From Pilaira anomala (taxonomy: Eukaryota > Mucoromycota > Mucoromycetes > Mucorales > Mucoraceae): 64,000 bases of DNA. The stretch spans positions 1-64,000 of the forward strand of contig JAIXMQ010000100.1 of assembly GCA_025716855.1 (NCBI GenBank), written 5' to 3'. Within the stretch, counting starts at the first letter, position 1; each line of letters begins with the position of its first letter. Under the pieces are notes generated by a model. That model did no database searches, had not been told where the DNA came from, and saw only the letters and a list, made by a program, of their open reading frames with translations. Below are positions 37,455 to 48,212 of this stretch, piece by piece. The position numbers and the translations under genes were made by a program.

Positions 37455-38621
37455 AAAAAAAAAAAAAAAAGATAAAAATATTCTTTTTCTGAAATATAAT
37501 ACACAAAACGTAATATAAATAAAAAAATAATATATATAAAAAAAAAAAAGGTTTGCATAACAGTGTTCACAATTCAAAGACTCCGCATTAAAAGCACAGA
37601 GTTTGAATATCATGATCTTACCAGACCCAAGTTTTACTAATCATTGGGAACTGCTTATTTGTAAGGTAAAAACTTGCAAATAATTACCCGGGATTTGAAC
37701 ACACACATTAAAATTCTCCACTCTTTGTCTCTCATTGAACTGTTCACAACCGGCAAATAGGTTGAGGCTCGAAAAATCACTGAGAAGATATACCTATACT
37801 ACCGAAACAACAAAAAATGTCATATGCTCTTATTTACAATCATTTATTTACTAACACATGAATAACTATTTATTCCCATTAATTACAGAAAAGAAGTGTT
37901 TTATATTATTTATCATTTTTGTTCTTAACAAGCTCTAATTATGCAGGGTTTAACCTTGTATACACTTACTTTTTTATCATTTATGAATTGTACACAAATA
38001 ATCTATATTTATTTTAGTGTATTAAATTAAAATCACATTTATAAAATGATTTTTGTAACTATTGTAGAGAGTACAGCAGCGGCTCTTCTTCTTGTATTTG
38101 AACGGGGAGCTTCTAATGGGGGATGATGGCGCGGGAAACTGCCTTTTTGGGGGATGACAAGAGTCGAGCAGAGTGAAAAAAGTCACGGGGGTTACGTTTT
38201 TGTTTTCTTGTCTCTGTGCGCGCGCGCGAGACAAATAATTGGGCGGCATGATGTCATGTTGTCCCCCACAATTCAATATTTGGGTTTAAAAAAACGCCAA
38301 AAAAAAAAAAGTATTTTCAGAGCAGATGTGATTGAAGGAAAAAAAAAAAAAAAAAAAAAAAAAGACAATTGTGATTCTATAAAAATGTTAAAAAAGTAAA
38401 AAGGTAAGAAATAATTAGAAACTGTGTAATAGCAAAATAAGAATGCATGTTACAGAAAAAGCTTATTTTGATAAAGAAAAATCTAAATTGTAAAATTATA
38501 CGTCACAAAAAATAAGAAAGAGAGAAGAGAGAGAGTGAGAGTGAGAGTGAGAGAGAAACTCTGTATTTTATTTTTCTTCTTTTTCTTCTTTTTCTATACC
38601 TTTTTTGCTTTTTTTTTTTTG

Positions 38622-38657
<36 letters not shown>

Positions 38658-38673
38658 GCAACATTAGTCCAAG
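37455..38673. other. Intergenic region before the sestrin gene
   Basis: No gene is seen. A GC-richer patch at 38080-38280 holds the (CG)-rich run CGCGCGCGCG (38219-38228). The end of the interval is a polypyrimidine block of T runs (38578-38653) that leads into the sestrin start. Confidence 0.5.
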
Positions 38674-41004
38674 ATGAATCAAGAAGAATCTACAGCTGAA
38701 ATAAGTAAGCTCCATGTAACCCTTTTTTTTTTTGTGTGTAAATATACTTTCAACTAAAAAATATATAAAAACAACAACAATATAGTTCGAGACTCGAGAG
38801 CAAGTCAACTTCAGTCTTGTAGACAACGTATAGCATTATTTAAAGGATTACAAGTTGATAATTATGAAGATAGAGCAACAGCACTTGAAAAGATTATCCA
38901 GGTTGTCAAATCATATATTCGTAGTTCACTTTCACCAATTACAACTTCACCTACTTTATCAGATCATTCAGCAACAGATTATACAATTCAATGTGATGAT
39001 GATGAATATAGTCAACAATTGTTTTACTTTTTATTGACAATTCTTAGATTATCTATATCGTGTCCATATTCTGATGTTAGACAAACATTTAGAGATTTAT
39101 TAACTGGACTAAAGGTGAGAAAAAGATATTAATGCAAAAAAAAAAAAAAAAAAAAATTAATATTTTATTATAAAAAAGGAAACTACTACAATTGCAATAC
39201 CACAAGCAAAATATAATTCACCTTCTTATTTTATCCCATTAATTGATATATTTTCTTTGGAATCAAATAATTCAACATTTCAACAAACTGCTGCACTTTA
39301 TCCTCGTTCATCTAATCTATCTTTTTCACCTTGGTCTTGTAATAACTCAGTTCTGGATGAACCTTTAACGAAAAAAGATGATTGCTGTGAACAAGAAGAT
39401 CCTTCTATGCCAAATGAAAATATAAAACCGAAATTTATCATGACAAAACCTTCTCTTTCAATCATTTCTGCTTCTTCTCAACCTGATTTTACTGGTGGTA
39501 GACCTTCAGATGAATATGTACGACAGATGATGATAAAAACTTTTACTGATGAAGGAAGGTTAGCTAACCTCTTTCGTGTCCTTTCTTTCTTTCCTACTTT
39601 CTTTGAAATATATCATGTTACCTATACAAAAATAGTGAAGGGTAACATGGGTCCTTTACATCGTACTTGGAAATCTTATATCGGTCTGATGGTAGCAGCA
39701 GAACAAAGATGTCAATATTTATTCTCAAATATCAAGATTGAGTTTCTTTATAATGGTGGTGACCCTAATTGGTTAAGAGGTCTTGATTATGTTCCTCATA
39801 AGTTACGTAAAATATCTGTCTTAATTTCAAAATTAGCAAGGCAACCATGGAAATTAGAATCTGAAGATATTCAACAATTATTAAGTGGTGGAATAGGTGA
39901 TTCTTGGAGTCGAGGTGAATTAGTTCAAGCTACTTTAATTATTGCCACCTTTTTAGGTTTATCAAGTTTTATATTAGGCTGTGGTATCACTCCCGAGATT
40001 GATATGACATGTGGTTTTTATTTACCACCGGATCCACGTCATATCGCAGAAGGCATTGAAAATGAATTAGATTTGCCTACTTGTTTTAGTGAAGGTCTTG
40101 ATAATAATAATAATAACAATTGGCAACATCAACATCAACATGAAAAGGAAGATGGTTACTTTTCTTCAGATCATGGTATTGGATTAGGTGTCACTACAGT
40201 ACAACAAGAAGATATAAATCACACTGAACAATTAATTCATACTTTAAAATCTAAAAAGACTTGTACTGTCAAAGAACAATTATTAGAAAGTCTAGAAAAG
40301 ATCAAGATTCAAGATGGAACTAAAATGACAATACCTACTCATAATACTCCTCCTCCAGCAGAGCCAAAAGAAAAAGACCTTGTGACCACAATTGACCAGC
40401 CGAATAAAATCTATGACGATTTAAATCTCTTTGTAGATACAAGTCAACATGAATCAATTGAACTTCAAATATTTGATCAAGAAAATGACCAAGCTATGGA
40501 ATTTATGTTGGGTGAATACTGTTGGGAAGATCACGGTTGTGATTTAGCCAATCATTATTTACCTGGCATTGGTGATGATTTAGTTCAAGAGTTTACAGAA
40601 GCCATCAGTATAACAGATTGGAGGTAACTATTCAAATCATTGGTTGTTATTATTATTATTATTATTAACTTTTTGTACTTGCTTGTAGTATATTTCATCC
40701 TGTAGTAGAAGATGTTGTTGATACATCGCCTTTAAGATATGCCATTTGGTATTACACACAAAAAATTATGGGTGTAACCAAAGAAGATTATAATTATTCT
40801 GATATCCCTACTTATTTAAATGATCGTACAACAAAATATATACAAACCCTTTGTATGTCTCCCAGCAAAATACAGACAAATGACTGGTTAAACATTGGTA
40901 TTTCTCTAAGACCTGAAGAAAAATGTCACGTGAATTTGTTAATAGCTTCTGCTAGAAAACAAGCTGTATTATGTTATGGTTTATGCTTAATATCTGAAGT
41001 ATAA
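38674..41004 (+). CDS. Sestrin (PA26 family), possible leucine sensor
   Basis: Four exons (38674-38704, 38786-39114, 39179-40623, 40689-41004) encode about 706 residues, longer than the roughly 480-550 of animal sestrins because of low-complexity inserts. The N-terminal half holds the AhpD-like helical domain: FFEIYHVTYTKIV, LHRTWKSYIGLMVAAEQRCQY, GGDPNWLRGLDYVP, SWSRGELVQATLIIATFLG, FILGCGITPEI. The C-terminal half has the leucine-pocket domain: CWEDHGCDLANHYLPGI, DTSPLRYAIWYYTQKI, EEKCHVNLLIASARKQA. Sestrins bind GATOR2 and restrain TORC1 when leucine is low. Of the redox residues of human SESN2 (C125, Y127, H132), Cys and Tyr are present and the His is Ile. The leucine-site Thr386, Leu389, Arg390, Glu451 and His454 equivalents are all present. 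The yeast models S. cerevisiae and S. pombe have no sestrin, as far as I know. Confidence 0.9.
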
Positions 41005-41726
41005 TGGGTGTACGAAATACTTTTTTTTTTTCTAATTACCCAACAGTGATGCACTGTTTATAATAATTCCAAAATACCTGTTATTTTTTTAAAAAATAAA
41101 AATAATAAAAAAAAAAGTTACCTATCTTCCAAACAAATTTGATAAATTCATAACATCTATACTTTCAAGTTAAACAAAGATAGTTACATTATGTTCCATT
41201 CATTCTCTAATGGCCTTGACAATCTTAGATGGCTCGTATCTAAAACATCCATTGCATTGGAAAGACTGGTATTAGTAATTTTGTAGCTTTATAATTACTA
41301 CCGATCTAATAAAGTTACGAAGAAAAAGTCAAAATTAGACTATTGAGCTGTCAATCGTGAAACACTACTACTTGGGATATAATTAAAATCAGTATAGGCA
41401 AGACAGTGCAATGGGGGGGGATATCAGTAAACTCCAGTGATAACAACTAAAAACAGCTATTAAAGTAGTTAAATAAAATATTAATTGATTACATATCAAT
41501 GAATCCACACATCTGATACTTAGAATTGAGCTTATTTCTTTTTTTTTTATAAAAATTATTAGGTTCATCTCGAGCGTTACAGGTTGACGGGTTGTGCTCT
41601 TTGTACTCCTTGGAAATAATCTCTCCAACCGTTTCTTTTAAAATCAAAGTGCTGTCAAACTACATCTATAGTGTCTTTTTTTTTTGTGCTTTCAAAGTAA
41701 TTTATTAAATATTCTTTTGTTTCTAG

Positions 41727-41831
41727 TCCATTGCTTTTCTTTTTTGGAACTATAAGCATTGTGCAAAAGAAGCTTATGAAATTGCCAAATTCACTAAAGA
41801 GTTGATCGTTTTATTTGAATCAAACAACTAA
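41727..41831 (+). pseudogene. Orphan last exon of a GIT/Spa2-like protein
   Basis: After a TTTCTAG acceptor, 34 codons end in TAA. The core HCAKEAYEIAKFTKELIVLFE resembles the last helix of the C-terminal domain of GIT proteins and Spa2 (pattern xxCAYDIAKxxKxLVxL). No start or upstream exon is close by: upstream sequence is not open. It may be the remains of a second copy of the relic at 43787-44640, whose own last exon is missing. Confidence 0.45.
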
Positions 41832-41859
41832 AAAAAGAATGTCATGTATTTTATTCAAG

Positions 41860-41860
<1 letters not shown>

Positions 41861-41892
<32 letters not shown>
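41861..41892. repeat. (ACT)n microsatellite
   Basis: Uninterrupted ACT units for about 32 bp, directly after the orphan GIT/Spa2-like exon. Confidence 0.9.
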
Positions 41893-42290
41893 GTTTATTT
41901 ATTGCCATTATTATTGCTGTTACTACTTATTATTTATTATATATGCTTCCTATTTCATTCCTTTCACTCCATTCATTTGTTTTTAAAGAACCATAAAAAA
42001 AAAAGTGTATAAATTTCTGTCACCATATCAAATCAATAAACAGAACTACTGTATAACGCTCACTCTGAAATTCTTTTTCTAATATTATTTTGATTCTCTC
42101 TACTGATTTTATAATAAGTATACAATCTTATCGTCATTGTATTTTTCAAACATGTGAAAAAAAAAAAAAAACGCTGTTTTTGATTTGAAAACCTTATTTG
42201 CTGTACAAGAAATTTTTGAAAAAAAATCGTCGTGACTTTTTTTTTGATTTGCATGATCATCTGACCAAAAAAAGGGAGAGCATCAAAAAC

Positions 42291-42300
42291 TATATAAAGG
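42291..42300 (+). promoter_or_regulatory. TATA box of the RNA candidate
   Basis: TATATAAAGG stands 20-40 bp before a more GC-rich transcript-like block. It is the clearest TATA element I saw in the window. Spacing predicts a start near 42320-42330. Confidence 0.6.
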
Positions 42301-42324
42301 CCTCTTTTTTCTCTCCTTCTTCAT

Positions 42325-42648
42325 ACGATAAGGAAAACGACCCTTCAACAGGCCGAAGCCCTGAGATCTCCAACAGATTTCTTCAAGCGGGACACGACCT
42401 TCAACAGGCTGAAGCCCTGAGATCTTCAACAGATTTCTTCAAGCGGGACACAACAGACGGGCAGTGGTGTTCATTTGGATCAGCGTTGCTTTACACCAGT
42501 AACAATGGGCATCGCTGCTGTCGTTTGGCTTAGGGCAGCATTCTCTAGGTTGGGGCTTTTAAGTAGTGTACCTCCCCGTGGTAAGCCCTGGAAACTTTCC
42601 TTCATTGGAAAGGCCAAACACTACTCACTTTACTTTTTTTTTTTTTTT
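42325..42648 (+). ncRNA. Candidate structured RNA, TATA-preceded and oligo-T-ended
   Basis: About 310 nt, clearly richer in G and C than its AT-rich surroundings, is bounded by a TATA box and a T15 run (42634-42648). The T run would stop RNA polymerase III. Features I can fold by eye: a stem of AGTAGTGT (42571-42578) with ACACTACT (42618-42625); inside it a hairpin CTTTCC-TTCATT-GGAAAG; and a hairpin TGCTGTC with GGCAGCA around 42518-42541. A 57/56-nt tandem duplication (42338-42450) sits in the 5' half. No tRNA-type A and B boxes are evident. It could be RNase P, RNase MRP, SRP or another RNA; I could not match the conserved boxes of any. Exact ends and strand are inferred. Confidence 0.5.
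42338..42450. repeat. 57/56-nt tandem duplication inside the RNA candidate
   Basis: Two adjacent copies (42338-42394, 42395-42450) differ by one deleted C and two C/T changes. The indel puts the two copies into different reading frames, so the duplication is not kept as protein. Both copies preserve a small GGC-NGAA-GCC hairpin in which only the first loop base differs (CGAA and TGAA). Confidence 0.85.
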
Positions 42649-43396
42649 AAATAAATAAAATGGATATTTTTTTTTTCTCATAAATTAAAAAGCATATAAA
42701 TAAAACAATTCACTTTGGCGTCACTATTACTTTTATAATATTAAGCAGATAAACTCATGAGCACTCATAAATAGTTTTTTTTTTTTTTTTTTAATAATTA
42801 TAATATTTGAGAGAATTAAATTCATGAAAGTGAAAAAATATCCAGAATTAAGAGTCAGTTGACAGATGAATTAAATTCATGCGTATATTATGCTGTGAGT
42901 AACTGAAAACGCTGATTAAATAAGCTCACACAAACTTTTTGAACAGGTAATAAAAATTAAGTTCATAAGAGAGTTGATCGCTTTCAATGAAGTAGATAAA
43001 TAGGTCTAATATTCATACATATTATATATGTAGATAATTCAAATTGGTGATTTACTGAAGATGGAGATAAAACAAGCTGTGTAACTTTAGCGTTGGATAC
43101 AGTACAATAAAAGCAGCTTTTTAGCCCTACTTTAGAATAAAATGAGTTTCAAAAACTCTTACGTGATTGTATTATAAGGCTATGAATTATGAATAGTATT
43201 TATTGAGAAAATGATAAAGACAGAAAGAAAAAAAGAGAAAAGAGAAAAGAAAATAAGAGCATTTTGTATAATAAGCAACTATAATCTTGATTTTTATGTT
43301 TAATCTTAAAGACTAAAATAGAACAACAAAAATTTCAGTGAGAATTGTAAATCGACTTCTGAAAATAGAAATGAATAAGATTTTATTTTTTTCTTT
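42649..43396. other. Intergenic, nothing recognised
   Basis: AT-rich sequence without a coding-like frame or structured repeat. Confidence 0.5.
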
Positions 43397-43544
43397 TTAT
43401 GGGATTTTCTCTTTTTTTGAAGGAGGGGGTGGAGCTTCATCAACAGTTACAGGGTTTAGTTCCAATATCTCCTGAACTTCACTTTCAAAGTTAGTACCAT
43501 TCCGTCCATGTTGACATAGTCGTCAAAAGCTTGGGTAGCTTCGT

Positions 43545-43597
<53 letters not shown>

Positions 43598-43640
43598 AAT
43601 GGAGATTCCAATGTCAAACGTAACTGAAACTTACGCTAAC
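43397..43640 (-). pseudogene. Broken 3' end of a gene with a T46 intron tract
   Basis: On the minus strand a GTAAGT donor (43634) and an AG acceptor (43547-43548) enclose an intron whose 3' end is 46 T long (A run at 43549-43594). The exon then reads NEATQAFDDYVNMDG and, after a frame shift, GTNFESEVQEILELNPVTV and an APPPPSKKEKIP end with TAA at 43397. Two frames are needed and no start is visible upstream. It looks like a damaged last exon. I do not recognise the family. Confidence 0.35.
43549..43594. repeat. A46 homopolymer
   Basis: The longest homopolymer in the window. Read on the other strand it is a T46 tract immediately before an AG splice acceptor. Its exact length in an assembly is unreliable. 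Confidence 0.9.
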
Positions 43641-43786
43641 TATTAGCAAAGTACTAGACTATAACGAAATGGAAAAAAAATATATATATCTCTGGCTGTA
43701 GTATTTGTTACGATCTTATAACAATAAAAAAATTATTGTAAATGTAATATTTTATTCACTAAGACTTTATATTATTTGCTACAGTA

Positions 43787-44125
43787 TTGTTTTATACCAC
43801 CAATTTTTTCGTCATAGTGATAGGTAACAGTGGTAAAAGACAAGATAACAGCTATTACGGAAGCATCATAAGTAACAATAATAAAAATCGTTATAAAAGC
43901 ACAAATTCATCGTATGAAGATATTATTAATCAACCAAGATCTCGATTGGGTTCGATTGGGTATAAACATAGTATGTAACGATAGCTTGTATTCAAAGAAG
44001 CAACAACATCAATAACAATACCAACAACATCAAACATAACAATATAAAACACAACAATATCAACCACAAAGAACCAACTCAAACGAATTAACTTCTAATG
44101 AATCAATGGTAAGCTATTTTGGGCA

Positions 44126-44164
<39 letters not shown>

Positions 44165-44640
44165 CGTGTGTGATAAATTAAATATAAATATATATTTTAG
44201 AAATATCTCAAGACAGAAATTGATAATATTGTTCAAACAATTCAAAACTTGCTCTCTGCATTAAGATTACCTCAACAAAATGATGAAGTACATGCAATTA
44301 TCACCTCAATTGTAAAAACAGTTTCTTCTATTTCTGAATTATCAAAGGCTACATGTCAAACTTCCGCTGGTTTTTCTTATCGAAAGGAATGTGGGCCTTT
44401 ATTGGGCCAATCATCAAAATGTTCTCAACGATTAAGTATGATACAGTATACCTAAATACTTTGCTTGAGGCTCTACTGCTAAACGTAGATACCCTTCTGT
44501 CAAATTGGAAAGAGTTGAAGTAAAGAGGACTGCCTTTGTGACAGTGGTCTGGGTTTCGAGATGGCTTAAATGAATTGTATTAAAAAGAAAAAATATTTTA
44601 AGGTGTAAAAAAAAAAAGAACCGTTTTTCTATTATCATAC
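43787..44640 (+). pseudogene. GIT/Spa2-like gene remnant
   Basis: An exon-like frame (about 43810-43978) reads GNSGKRQDNSYYGSI and SYEDIINQPRSRLGSIGYKH. A second (about 44203-44455) reads TEIDNIVQTIQNLLSALRL, VKTVSSISELSKATC and SYRKECGPLLG. This order of helices matches the C-terminal domain shared by GIT proteins and the polarisome scaffold Spa2. After 44455 the pattern continues in other frames with stops (EALLLNVDTLLSNWKEL), so the gene is broken; its last helix is absent here but present as an orphan exon at 41727. A (GT)n microsatellite (44133-44172) lies in the intron between. The family call rests on motif likeness only. Confidence 0.4.
44133..44172. repeat. (GT)n microsatellite
   Basis: GT units (with one TATGC interruption) within an intron-like gap of the GIT/Spa2-like remnant. 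Confidence 0.9.
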
Positions 44641-44651
44641 TATAGCATTCA

Positions 44652-46948
44652 ATGGCAGGAATCAGTATGTTTTTCTTACAATCAGATACTGAGAAACTGA
44701 TATACTAATTTAACAAAATTTAAATTTTATAGAGAGTAAGAAGGGACGTAATGCCGATCGTTTGAACGGAGTCAGTAAAGTATCCTTTGTATCGAGATCA
44801 ACTTGTACATATCACTAAAATATCTTTTTTTTTTTTTTTTTTGTAGAGGGAAAGAAAGATCCCGGAGTACCTGACTTAGCCAACTTTAAGAAAAAGCAAC
44901 AAAACAGAGAAGAACAAAAAAGAAAAAGAGTAAGGACCGAAACAGCAACTTAAAAGTTAAACACACTAGGCTAATATAACTTTCCGATAGATTGCTGGTA
45001 ATAAGGAACGTCAAGATTTAGCCCGTCAGAACTTGCAAAACAAGAATAGAAATATGAATATCTTTGATTTAGTCCAAAGTGCAGAAAAGAGAAGCCAAAC
45101 ATTTGACGAGACTTCTGGTTTAGCAGATGGTCCTAAAGAAATCACAGATGCAGCAGCAACAGGACAAAAGGATAATTCTAAAAAAGCTTATTATAGAGAG
45201 TTTAGAAAGGTTCTGGAAAGTGCTGATGTTATTTTGGAAGTATTGGATGCACGTGATCCTTTGGGTACACGTACTCGTAGTGTAGAACGTATGGTGATGG
45301 ATAGTGGCCTTGATAAGAAGATTATTCTTGTTTTGAACAAAATTGGTACAGTGGCAAAAAAAAAAAAAAAAAAAACCTTATTTTTAAATTTGTATACATT
45401 TTACTAACCTATGAAGAATGTATATATAGATTTGGTTCCTAAAGAAAATGTTGAACAATGGTTAAAATATTTACGTAACGAGTACCCAGCAATTGCTTTT
45501 AAAGCTTCAACTCAAAGTCAACGTAACAATTTGAGTCAATCGAATGTAGCAACCGATTCAGCTAGTACCAACATGTTGAACTCTGCTGAATGTTTGGGTG
45601 CCGATACTTTAATTAGATTGTTGAAGAATTACTGTAGAAATGTAAACATCAAGACCTCTATTACAGTCGGTATTGTTGGTTATCCTAATGTGGGAAAATC
45701 TTCAGTTATCAATTCACTTAAGAGATCTAAAGTATGTGGTGTTGGTTCTACTCCTGGTTTCACCAAGGTTGCTCAACAAATTACATTGGATAAGAATATT
45801 AAACTTCTTGATTGTCCTGGTATTGTCTTTGCTCAACAAGGTCAAGATGGACAAAATGCTGCCGAAATTACCTTGAGAAATTGTGTCAAGGTTGAATTAT
45901 TAGATGATCCTATTACACCAGGTAAAATAAGCTAGATTAATTGATTTGCATGAACTAAATTATTATTATTTTTAGTCGAAGTTATTGTATCTAGATGTAC
46001 GACAGAGCAATTAATGAAAATGTATAATGTGTCATACTTTAATAATGCGCATGAATTTTTGGTTTTATTGGCTCAACAGCGTGGTAAACTTAAAAAGGTA
46101 AAAATAAAGTAAAAGGAAACTAAAGCAATATTATATTAACACTTTTATAAACAGGGTGGTGTTGCTGATACACATCAAGTTGCTCGTCATGTATTAACAG
46201 ATTGGAATGGTGGAAAGATTCCTTACTATACTATACCTCCTTCATCAAAGCAAAGTCATATTGACGCTGCAGTTGTCAATACTTGGGGTAAAGAATTAGA
46301 TTTAGATCTTGAATCGACTGATGTCGTTTTATCCAGTTTGAAGTCTACTAACGACTTTGGTTCTAGCGTGGTTATGGTAAATTTGATAAATAATCTATTT
46401 ATATTGTATTTTGTACTAAATAGTTTCCTTTTTTTTTAAAAAAAAAAATAGCAAGCTAACACTGATATTGATATGGGTCAAGATGCTGACATGGATGGGT
46501 AAGTCTTAGTTTTCGGTGTATATTTTTTTTGTTTGTGCTTAGAATTAACTCTTTTACATATGAACATAGTATGAGTATGGGAGCTTCTAGTATGGATATG
46601 TCTGAAGGAATGAAGACAAGCGGAGAAGCTATGACAACATCACAACCTGTTATTCAAGTAGACAAAATGTTGTTGATGAAAAAGAAGAATGCTTTGGGTA
46701 GACCTCAACAAATTCTTACATATGATGAAGAACAATTAAATCCTCAACTTAACCAACAATTAAAGAAACAAATGAAGGCACAACAAAAGAAAGCTAGAAG
46801 ACAAGCAGAAGGTGGTCATAATACATCAAATAACTTGATGGAAGAAGATGACGATATGATGCAAGACGAGGTTGTCCCAGTACAAAACTTCCAATTCAAC
46901 GTTGGTTTGACTGCCGCTCCAATCCCTGATGAAGACGAAGAATTGTAA
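44652..46948 (+). CDS. GNL3/Nug1/Grn1-type nucleolar GTPase
   Basis: Circularly permuted GTPase needed for 60S ribosome assembly in the nucleolus. Nine exons (44652-44664, 44733-44774, 44847-44929, 44991-45345, 45430-45921, 45976-46097, 46155-46376, 46452-46498, 46570-46948) give about 538 residues. A short basic N-terminus ([26 protein letters not shown]) precedes a helical region, then G4 (LVLNKIDLVP), G5-like region, G1 ([17 protein letters not shown]), G2/G3 ([17 protein letters not shown]): the G4-G1-G3 order typical of the family. [42 protein letters not shown] is the conserved end of the domain. A Met/Gln-rich acidic tail follows. The first coding exon is only 13 nt; it was chosen because ATG-GTATGT restores an open, basic start. 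That first exon is the least certain part. Confidence 0.9.
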
Positions 46949-47125
46949 AAGTGGGAAATATACTTTAGACCCAAAAATACCATTATTATCATTCGTTCGG
47001 ATTCATTTCCATGCAGAAACATTTATTAAAAAAAAGTCCCACACACTTATATATATTTTTTTTTTATTTATTTTTTTATTACTTTTTTCTTTTTCTTTAA
47101 CATATAATAAATTTATAAAAAGTAT

Positions 47126-47479
47126 ATGTTTACAAAACTATTCAATTCAATTCGTGACAGTATTACTCGTGGACCAAATCAGGTCACAGGTAACGATACA
47201 GTACAAGAAAATAACTCAAGCCCAGACTTTCATAGAAGACCCTCTGTCGCTGAGGAAATTCAAAATAATGATACACATAGCGTGTTCTCCTCTGGCTCTC
47301 AATCTTTGCCTTCTGATCAATTAGGAAGAAATCATTCTATCTCAGTATCCAAACCTATAGCTATAAATGATAACAAAATGGGTGGTAAACCAAGAAGAGA
47401 GTCTACATTGTTTGGTATTTCTAATGTTACCGCCGATGATTATGTCCAGAAAGATCTTATATCTAATTCTTGGAGCTAA
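47126..47479 (+). CDS. Small Ser-rich protein of unknown function
   Basis: A single exon encodes 117 residues. It starts MFTKLFNSIRDSITRG, an amphipathic helix. The middle is polar and disordered. The end, RRESTLFGISNVTADDYVQKDLISNSWS, is better ordered and contains an RRxS site. It lies 177 bp after the GNL3 stop, with its own T-rich upstream region. There are no domains I can name. The composition and the clean single frame suggest a real gene. Confidence 0.6.
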   Translation: MFTKLFNSIRDSITRGPNQVTGNDTVQENNSSPDFHRRPSVAEEIQNNDTHSVFSSGSQSLPSDQLGRNHSISVSKPIAINDNKMGGKPRRESTLFGISNVTADDYVQKDLISNSWS

Positions 47480-47810
47480 ATATGTGATACTTCGTAATAT
47501 ATTTTAGCTACCTAAACCGCCTTAGCAAGCAGTATTCGACCCTCCTTTCCCCTCAACTTACTTTTCTTCATTATGGTACAGATAACAGCCCTATATGTTG
47601 GCTAAATATCCATATTTCCCCTCTCTTACCTCTGTATAAAAAACAGAATGTCACTCACTTAAACCTTTTCAACCGTTGAAATAAAAACCATGTAATTTTT
47701 TCTTTAAAAAAAAAGGGAATTTATTTATTTGTACATAAGACAGTAATCTTTCTCCAGCGTCAGTTTGTTTCTTTTTAAAAAATATAGAAATCATTTATAT
47801 CGTAACTTTT

Positions 47811-48212
47811 TTACATCTTCATGGCTTGAGGTTGACCAGATTCTTTCTCAAGTTCAGCACTAAACGAAGTATCATTAGTCAATTTGTTATGTTTGAAATA
47901 TGAATTCAACTCTTTTTTTTTTTTATTATAACTTACCGTAATTGCTTTGAGAAATCATCCTCAACATCATCGTCATCCCAGTTATCTTCCCAGAAGTGAG
48001 CATCGTTTTGATCCTCTTCATTCTCTCCCCAATCTAAACAAATCATTTTTCAGTTTTTTTTTTTTTTGTTATATTTTTTTTCTTTTATTCTAGAATGTAC
48101 CTTCAGCAGCAAACTCCTCGAATTCATCGTCTTCTTCAAGAGCTCCAAGTTGAGCCAAGTTTTTCTTGGATTGTTCTTCAGTCAATTTCTGTTGTTGTTG
48201 TTGTTGTGACAT
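47811..48212 (-). CDS. Dss1/Sem1, 26S proteasome lid and BRCA2/TREX-2 cofactor
   Basis: Very acidic, intrinsically disordered subunit of the proteasome lid that also stabilises TREX-2 and BRCA2-type complexes. Three exons (48212-48101, 48033-47937, 47859-47811) encode about 85 residues. The diagnostic sequences are present: [17 protein letters not shown], then [28 protein letters not shown]. The N-terminus has a Gln run instead of the short basic start of the human protein. Exon phases agree at every joint. Length (70-90) is as expected. Confidence 0.95.

Larger units (their letters stand above)
41005..42290. other. Intergenic with an orphan exon
   Basis: AT-rich. It contains an orphan GIT/Spa2-like exon (separate entry) and an (ACT)n microsatellite (41861-41892). 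A run of plus-strand coding-like sequence near 41570-41660 may belong to the same relic but I cannot place it. Confidence 0.5.

Noticed and set aside
37685..37705. tRNA T-arm-like sequence (GTTCAAATCCCGG on the minus strand)
   Set aside because: The bases around the loop do not pair into a T stem, and no D arm or acceptor stem is found upstream.
41389..41628. Minus-strand 79-residue frame
   Set aside because: No start context, family or intron signals; hydrophobic composition expected from AT-rich DNA.
42198..42533. 111-residue frame across the RNA candidate
   Set aside because: The tandem copies fall in different frames, and the first part is translated poly-A and poly-T, so it is unlikely to be a protein.
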